Assembly (NCBI GenBank): GCA_012727685.1
Contig: JAAYGO010000258.1
Location: 1 to 10,084, forward strand
DNA length: 10,084 nt
Source: Bacillota bacterium
GTDB taxonomy: Bacteria; Bacillota; Dethiobacteria; DTU022
Reading direction: 5' to 3'
Shown here: in pieces, positions 6,183 to 10,084 of the stretch
Layout: each line of letters opens with the position of its first letter
Position numbering within the stretch: the stretch's first letter is position 1
Notes under the pieces: generated by a model
What the model was told of the DNA's origin: nothing
Database searches by the model: none
What the model saw: only the letters and a program-made list of their open reading frames with translations
Position numbers and translations under genes: made by a program

Positions 6183-7499
6183 TCATAACAGATTCATCAT
6201 TCCCGGTATATACAGCACGATATTCGGGAAGAGCAAGATCAGGGCGATCACGCAACTGTCGCTGATGAGAAAAGGCACAGCCGAAAGATACAGATCCTTT
6301 GCTTTGGCATGGGGTAGCAGCCCCTTCACCACGAACAGGCCCAGGCCGAATGGAGGCGTGGTCAAGCCGATCTGAATGGCGATGAGCATCATCAAGGCAA
6401 ACCAGATCGGATCGAAACCGAGCGATTGGACGATCGGGATAAAGAAGGGAATCGTGATCATCATGATCGCCACGTTGTCCATGAAACAACCCATAATGAC
6501 GACCAGCACCAGCATCGCAACGATCAGCGCGTGGGGGGCCATATCCAGGCTGGCGACCCATTTGACGATGCTCGGCGAAACCTGGGTATGGGCGAGCAGC
6601 TTGCCGTAGGCATCGGCGGTAATGGCGATGAAAAAGAGCATGCCCGTGGTCTCCATGCTCGCGATCGCCGTCTTTTTAATGACCTCCCAGGTCAGGCAGC
6701 GGTAGCCGGCCACCACGATCACCGAGGCCACAAAACCGACGGCCGCGGCTTCTGTGGGCGTGGTGATTCCAAAGAGGATAAAAACAAGCATTAAAAGGAT
6801 GATAAAGCCGGAGGGCAATAAATCAACAAGAAAGCTATGGAAGCGCTCCTTCCAGGTAATATTTTCGACCTGGTACTTGGGTGCATGAGACGGGTTAATC
6901 GCGACCCGGAGCAGGATCACCAGGGAGTAGCCGATGGCCATCAAAATGCCCGGCAGGATGCCGCCGATGAGGATCCCGGCCACGGAAATCTGGGCAATGG
7001 CGGCATAAAAAACCGATTGCGAGCTGGGCGGAATGATCATGGCCAGGCCACCCGATGCCAGGATGGGACCCAGGGAGAGGGCTTCGCTATAATTATTTTT
7101 TTTCATTTCCGGGTAGAGGACGGAGGTCAAAAGGGAATGGCTGGCCAGAGTGGAACCGCTGATAGCCCCGAAGAGTGTGCCGGCGATCACAGAGATAAAA
7201 CTCAAGCGCGCCGGCATGGCGCCCATCCACTTGGACACGCAGTGAATGCAGCGCATGGCCACACCGGAATGGAAAAGCAAATTACCGGCTAGGATGAATA
7301 ACGGCACCGGGGTCAGCGTAAACTTGGCCACTGAATATAAAAAACTGTTGATTACGTGTTCAACCCCTAAGACCGGGTTAACAAATACCACAAAACCGAT
7401 CAGCACCGAGACCAGCAGGGAAACGCTGACGGGTATACCCAAAAAAAGCAGCAAAAACATTATGCCAAAAAGAATGAGACCGATTATTTGCCAATCCAA
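6183..7499 (-). CDS. dctM: TRAP transporter large permease subunit (DctM)
   Basis: The gene encodes a 438-aa integral membrane protein with about a dozen hydrophobic segments, the ion-coupled transport channel of a TRAP system. Family signatures are LTPVPLFILAGNLLF (62-76), GAISGSTLAS (111-120), MIIPPSS (154-160), TPTEAAAVG and, near the C-terminus, GLTTPPFGLGLFVVKG. Length is typical, and DctM is not fused to DctQ. The start codon is TTG at 7499: AGAGGG lies 7 nt upstream, the protein then begins MDWQIIGLILFG as usual, and the ATG 7 nt upstream is out of frame. It follows dctQ by 68 nt and precedes the acyl-CoA dehydrogenase by 56 nt. Known TRAP importers of this type use a sodium or proton gradient to take up carboxylates; the ligand here is not evident. 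Confidence 0.96.
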   Translation of the reverse strand: MDWQIIGLILFGIMFLLLFLGIPVSVSLLVSVLIGFVVFVNPVLGVEHVINSFLYSVAKFTLTPVPLFILAGNLLFHSGVAMRCIHCVSKWMGAMPARLSFISVIAGTLFGAISGSTLASHSLLTSVLYPEMKKNNYSEALSLGPILASGGLAMIIPPSSQSVFYAAIAQISVAGILIGGILPGILMAIGYSLVILLRVAINPSHAPKYQVENITWKERFHSFLVDLLPSGFIILLMLVFILFGITTPTEAAAVGFVASVIVVAGYRCLTWEVIKKTAIASMETTGMLFFIAITADAYGKLLAHTQVSPSIVKWVASLDMAPHALIVAMLVLVVIMGCFMDNVAIMMITIPFFIPIVQSLGFDPIWFALMMLIAIQIGLTTPPFGLGLFVVKGLLPHAKAKDLYLSAVPFLISDSCVIALILLFPNIVLYIPGMMNLL

Positions 7500-7567
7500 G
7501 GTGCATCCCTCTTTTCTATGTTCTGGGTTCTGGTTTGAATTTTGTAAATTTATTTAAGCTTTTTCCT

Positions 7568-8116
7568 CTAATGATTGCCGCGGGGCTTTACTGCTCCCCA
7601 GAGTCTTAAACTGCCAATAAGTTTTTTAAATGCAATCACTAAAAAAGGTAAGAAGCAAAGCGGTACAAATAACATAAAAATATACTTGGGAGGCTCGAGC
7701 GTATCAAAAAGCACCAGACCGCTACGAATCAGATCAACAGTCATTTTAGAACCGTAGTAAAAAAGAACTCCCCCCATGACCAGGCAAAGTAGATAGTTAA
7801 AAACTTTAAGAATTCTTTGCACAGCTGCCGGTAAAAGATCCACGACGGCATCGACGACCACATGTTTATCGTATTTTGTCAAATACGGAATGGAGAGGAA
7901 TGCCATTGCATACATGGCGTAACCGCTTATTTCATAAATGCCTGGAACCGGCCGGTTAAACAGGTAACGGCCTAAGCAACTGACAAAAATAAAAAATCCA
8001 AGCAGAATCGAAACGACGCATGACAGCACAAACATCAGAGACGATAATTTGTCAGGACTATCGATAATCCAGCCAAGTGATTTGCGCAATATACTTCGTT
8101 CTTTATTGTCGGCCAT
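7568..8116 (-). CDS. dctQ: TRAP transporter small permease subunit (DctQ)
   Basis: This is a 182-aa membrane protein with four hydrophobic segments (about 25-48, 62-80, 104-122 and 145-164). The DctQ hallmark GRYLFNRPVPGIYEISGYAM is at 49-68, followed by KYDKHVVVDAVVD (81-93) in the loop where the family has its conserved histidine and aspartate. Length is normal for DctQ. It pairs with DctM to form the membrane part of the importer. GAGGAG lies 7 nt before the ATG at 8116, giving a firm start. A 121-bp gap with two hairpins separates it from dctP. Base composition is somewhat more AT-rich than in dctP and the acyl-CoA dehydrogenase. Confidence 0.94.
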   Translation of the reverse strand: MADNKERSILRKSLGWIIDSPDKLSSLMFVLSCVVSILLGFFIFVSCLGRYLFNRPVPGIYEISGYAMYAMAFLSIPYLTKYDKHVVVDAVVDLLPAAVQRILKVFNYLLCLVMGGVLFYYGSKMTVDLIRSGLVLFDTLEPPKYIFMLFVPLCFLPFLVIAFKKLIGSLRLWGAVKPRGNH

Positions 8117-8163
8117 GTCAAACTCCTCATCTTCTTATTAAATATACAATTAAATAGGCGCTG

Positions 8164-8181
8164 GTTTACCTAAAGGTAAAC
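8164..8181 (-). other. Small hairpin before dctQ
   Basis: GTTTACC-N4-GGTAAAC is a perfect 7-bp stem with a 4-nt loop (8171-8174). On the transcribed minus strand it lies between the GC-rich hairpin after dctP and the dctQ ribosome binding site. It may protect the 5' end of a processed dctQM-acd message, or serve as an operator. Confidence 0.45.
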
Positions 8182-8193
8182 ATAAAGGAGAAA

Positions 8194-8226
8194 GCGGGCC
8201 CGCCGTTTAAGCAACCGCGAGCCCGC
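8194..8226 (-). terminator. Intercistronic attenuating hairpin after dctP
   Basis: GCGGGC (8194-8199) pairs with GCCCGC (8221-8226). After one mismatch, CGC/GCG extends the stem around a 13-nt loop. On the minus strand it starts 12 nt after the dctP stop and is followed by TTTCTCCTTT, so it looks like a leaky terminator or an RNA-stabilising structure. Such elements are expected where the periplasmic-type binding protein is needed in excess over the permease. Confidence 0.6.
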
Positions 8227-8237
8227 CTGGTACTTTG

Positions 8238-9290
8238 CTACTTGGTGGTCATATACTTACGCACTTCGTCGATGGTGTCGGGGCAGCGCTCTGCCAGTTC
8301 AGCCCAGCCTGCTTCACTTGCCGCGGTCAGGAACTTCTCCGCTTCGGCAGGAGACAGTTCGATGATTTGCAGGCCCTCGCTGACCATGCCTTCAATACTC
8401 TTGTCATACTCTCCGGCAGCCCATTCATAGCCCCACTCCACGGTCTCCCGGGCAATCCGGTCAAATACCTCCTGGACATCCGCGGGCAGCGATTTGTACG
8501 AATCGAGGTTTATGAACAGGCTGGCGGCACCGTGATAGAAGAAGGGCTTGATCGCATATTGCGCCGCCTTATGGACCCCGATATCATGGCCGCCGGAAAT
8601 GGAGTGGCAGAAGCCGTCGATGGTGCCGCGGTCCATGGCGGTGACCAGCTCTTCCCATGACATCCGCGTGCATTCCACGCCTATCGACTTCAGGAAGGCC
8701 TCGTACGCGGGAATAGTCCTGAAGATCTTCCCGTTCAAATCGTCCACTGAATCAATGGGTTCATTCATATAGGTTCCAAACCACTCCGGGCCCACGTTTA
8801 ACTGGCCGAAGAACCTGACATTGCCCTTTTCTTCACAGAGTTGATTTAAGAAATCGTAACCGCCGTTCTCATACAGGTCCAGGGGAGTGACTTCCATGAG
8901 CTTAAGGCAGTCGATTTCGGGAACGTAGACCATGTAAAAATCTGCCGGTCCATACCAGAGGTCAACCATCCCCGAGTAAAGGGCATCTGCCTGGTCGTTG
9001 ACGCCAATTACCTCGGGGCCGCCGAGCATCTCAATTTCCACCCTGCCCTTCAATTCTTCGTTCACTTTATCGATGAAATAAAAGTACGGAACATTGTCGT
9101 TCAGGTGCGCGCTCCAGTAGCCCAGCGCATCCAGCTTAATTACTTCTGCTTCTTCGCCCGGTTTTTCCGGCTTAGCCGGACCTTCCGGCTCAGCGCTTTT
9201 TTCGGTTTTGTCACCGCAGCCGAGGGCCGCAAACGAAACGAGCATCAACAGGCACAATCCCAATACCAGCAGAAGCTTATGTTTTTTCAA
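8238..9290 (-). CDS. dctP: TRAP transporter solute-binding lipoprotein (DctP)
   Basis: The gene encodes a 350-aa extracytoplasmic binding protein of the TRAP DctP family. Residues 1-24 form a lipoprotein signal (MKKHK, then a hydrophobic stretch), with lipobox ALGC and the lipidated Cys25. A Pro/Glu/Lys-rich linker (about 28-48) tethers the domain to the membrane, as fits a Gram-positive cell. The mature domain carries LNGKIFRTIPAYEAFLKSIG (185-204), in which Arg191 is the residue that in characterised members salt-bridges the ligand carboxylate, followed by MSWEELVTAMDRGTIDGF (210-227). The start is TTG at 9290, chosen because GAGGGG lies about 9 nt upstream and the signal peptide begins properly there. 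It is the first large gene of the operon and is followed by an attenuating hairpin, then dctQ and dctM. Confidence 0.95.
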   Translation of the reverse strand: MKKHKLLLVLGLCLLMLVSFAALGCGDKTEKSAEPEGPAKPEKPGEEAEVIKLDALGYWSAHLNDNVPYFYFIDKVNEELKGRVEIEMLGGPEVIGVNDQADALYSGMVDLWYGPADFYMVYVPEIDCLKLMEVTPLDLYENGGYDFLNQLCEEKGNVRFFGQLNVGPEWFGTYMNEPIDSVDDLNGKIFRTIPAYEAFLKSIGVECTRMSWEELVTAMDRGTIDGFCHSISGGHDIGVHKAAQYAIKPFFYHGAASLFINLDSYKSLPADVQEVFDRIARETVEWGYEWAAGEYDKSIEGMVSEGLQIIELSPAEAEKFLTAASEAGWAELAERCPDTIDEVRKYMTTK

Positions 9291-9585
9291 AAATCTTCAC
9301 CCCTCAAAAAATTATTAGGGCCAAATCACGCCACACGATACCGGATCCTGTACTCTAAAGTTCCCCGAGCTTCTTAAAAAAATAATGCAGCAAAGCCTCT
9401 ACAGTAACCCTCCAGGCACTCCCTCCCTTCAATTTTTTCCGGCATAAATCGACTCGATTCGCTTCTCTGTGTTGGTCCATTTCAGGCATTGCCGGGTAGT
9501 TAATAGTTATTCGCCGCGATTTAGATAAATCCTTTTAATCTTTTATAACTTTTGATCCTTGTAATAGTTTTTTTAATCATAACTG
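9291..9585 (-). other. Long 5' leader of the TRAP operon
   Basis: About 295 nt lie between the predicted sigma-54 transcription start (near 9585) and the dctP TTG codon. The stretch holds a 13-bp palindrome AATCGACTCGATT (9447-9459), a possible 44-codon reading frame (9355-9489) and the dctP ribosome binding site. I see no known riboswitch and no convincing sigma-A promoter closer to dctP. Confidence 0.5.
9355..9489 (-). CDS. Possible 44-aa small protein in the dctP leader
   Basis: From ATG 9489 to TAG 9355 the minus strand encodes a basic 44-residue peptide beginning MPEMDQHREANRVDLCRKKL and ending VEALLHYFFKKLGEL. It has a polar N-terminus and a hydrophobic/basic C-terminus that could form an amphipathic helix. 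I do not recognise it. No ribosome binding site precedes either the ATG at 9489 or the internal ATG at 9480, which counts against translation. It could be a leader peptide, the remnant of a decayed gene, or chance. Confidence 0.22.
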   Translation of the reverse strand: MPEMDQHREANRVDLCRKKLKGGSAWRVTVEALLHYFFKKLGEL

Positions 9586-9595
9586 TTTTGATAAA

Positions 9596-9612
9596 TGCAA
9601 ATACTATGCCAA
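9596..9612 (-). promoter_or_regulatory. Sigma-54 (-24/-12) promoter of the dctPQM-acyl-CoA dehydrogenase operon
   Basis: Read on the minus strand, positions 9612 to 9596 give TTGGCATAGTATTTGCA, matching YTGGCAC-N5-TTGCW with one mismatch and exact GG-N10-GC spacing. Transcription is predicted from about 9585. Outside the variable spacer it is the same sequence as the promoter at 209-225. It is the only credible promoter found upstream of dctP, so the operon should depend on RpoN and an activator, most simply the PrpR-type protein encoded at 1660-3660. Confidence 0.82.
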
Positions 9613-9923
9613 GGGGACAATTTGGAATCTTTGGGAAGACTTTATTTATAAGTTATTTGCAAGTATAGAAAAAATTTTGCAGAAAGCTACAAGACGGGGT
9701 ATTTGTAATTCTATGTTTTCTCTTGGTGAAATCGGAAAGTTGGGCCAAAAGGGTTTCTATCAATTATCTAATTTGGTTGAGCTTCAAGCTCACTTTCGCC
9801 AAGGAAAGGGACGAGGTGCCCGGTAATAGTAACATTCAGTTCAGCTCAAGAATAGTGTTATCATTGCCAGACATCCTGCAGATAATCATCATAACAGCCC
9901 ATGGATGCGACTGCCCGGCGTAC
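9613..9923. other. Non-coding upstream region of the sigma-54 promoter
   Basis: About 310 bp of AT-rich sequence between the -24 element and the next cluster's terminator hold no gene I would support. Besides the palindrome at 9778-9792, it contains TTGGGCCAA (9739-9747) and AAGTATAGA (9661-9669). The same 9-mer occurs at 270-278, at a similar distance upstream of the other sigma-54 promoter. Its size and position suit an activator-binding and DNA-looping region. Confidence 0.5.
9778..9792. promoter_or_regulatory. 15-bp palindrome, candidate upstream activator site
   Basis: TGAGCTTCAAGCTCA is a perfect 7-bp inverted repeat around a central C, about 200 bp upstream of the predicted transcription start. 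Sigma-54 activators with Fis-type helices bind such dyads roughly 80-200 bp upstream, so this is the best candidate site for the PrpR-type regulator. I find no equivalent dyad near the other sigma-54 promoter, which weakens the assignment. Confidence 0.42.
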
Positions 9924-9956
9924 AAAGGGCTGCCTGTTTGCAACACGCAGCCCTTT
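9924..9956 (-). terminator. Strong intrinsic terminator (possibly bidirectional)
   Basis: AAAGGGCTGC (9924-9933) pairs perfectly with GCAGCCCTTT (9947-9956). TGTT/AACA inside the loop adds a further stem. It lies 75 nt downstream of the stop codon of the gene entering from the right edge, on the same strand, and so should end that transcript before the TRAP promoter region. The A-run and T-run flanks would let it work in either direction. Confidence 0.7.
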
Positions 9957-10031
9957 CATTGAAAATCGTCTTTTTCTGCTTTAATTCAAATCGATCAACA
10001 CGGTAAAATTTCAATCTGGAACATGTCCGCT

Positions 10032-10084
10032 TCACTCCATGTTGCGAATGATTTCATCAGCCATCTCCATGGTCTTGCTATCCC
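10032..10084 (-). CDS. Partial CDS (C-terminal 16 aa), unknown
   Basis: This is the last 16 codons and TGA stop of a minus-strand gene that enters from the right edge, ending DSKTMEMADEIIRNME. The charged helical tail and the terminator-like hairpin 75 nt downstream support a real gene end. Another minus frame is also open to the edge, but it gives a less protein-like sequence (RPWRWLMKSFATW). Nothing can be said about function. Confidence 0.55.
   Translation of the reverse strand, partial: DSKTMEMADEIIRNME

Noticed and set aside
9523..9580. 19-codon minus-strand frame (MIKKTITRIK...) at the 5' end of the TRAP leader
   Set aside because: It starts only about 5 nt from the predicted transcription start, has no ribosome binding site and reflects AT-rich composition.
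9723..9962. 79-codon plus-strand frame starting at TTG in the region upstream of the TRAP promoter
   Set aside because: No good ribosome binding site, protein sequence unlike a real family, and its end runs through the terminator hairpin at 9924-9956.

Overview
The window looks like chromosomal DNA from an anaerobic, low-to-mid GC Firmicute. A clostridial/Peptococcaceae-type syntroph or sulfate reducer is my inference; the sequence does not fix the taxon. The hints are strong AGGAGG-type ribosome binding sites, TTG start codons (dctP, dctM), a PrpR-type sigma-54 activator, a TRAP carboxylate transporter and an acyl-CoA dehydrogenase, with no oxygen-linked genes. All genes except the regulator are on the minus strand.

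Layout. At 1-1374, a minus-strand cluster runs nitroreductase, then a 144-aa unknown three-cysteine protein, then the N-terminus of a gene leaving the window at position 1. At 1375-1659, a divergent control region holds a sigma-A promoter in each direction and several inverted repeats. At 1660-3660 lies a 666-aa PrpR_N-PAS-AAA+-Fis activator on the plus strand. At 3672-4667 is a convergent D-2-hydroxyacid dehydrogenase. At 4668-4992 is a 325-bp gap with a dispersed-repeat fragment and a terminator-like hairpin. At 4993-9290 lies the operon dctP-dctQ-dctM-acyl-CoA dehydrogenase, transcribed leftward. At 9291-10031 is a 741-bp region with the operon's long leader, its promoter, a candidate activator site and the terminator of the next cluster. 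At 10032-10084 is the C-terminus of another minus-strand gene.

The most informative signal is regulatory. Two minus-strand sites match the sigma-54 -24/-12 consensus with exact GG-N10-GC spacing and near-identical sequence (TTGGCATTAAAATTGCA at 225-209 and TTGGCATAGTATTTGCA at 9612-9596). One lies just before the partial gene at the left edge, the other upstream of the TRAP/acyl-CoA dehydrogenase operon. The regulator between them is a sigma-54 activator with an intact GAFTGA motif and its own sigma-A promoter. The simplest model is a local regulon: the activator senses a small acid or acyl-CoA-type ligand through PrpR_N and turns on uptake of a carboxylate (TRAP) and oxidation of its CoA ester. 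The CoA-activating enzyme is not in the window, and the substrate cannot be read from sequence.
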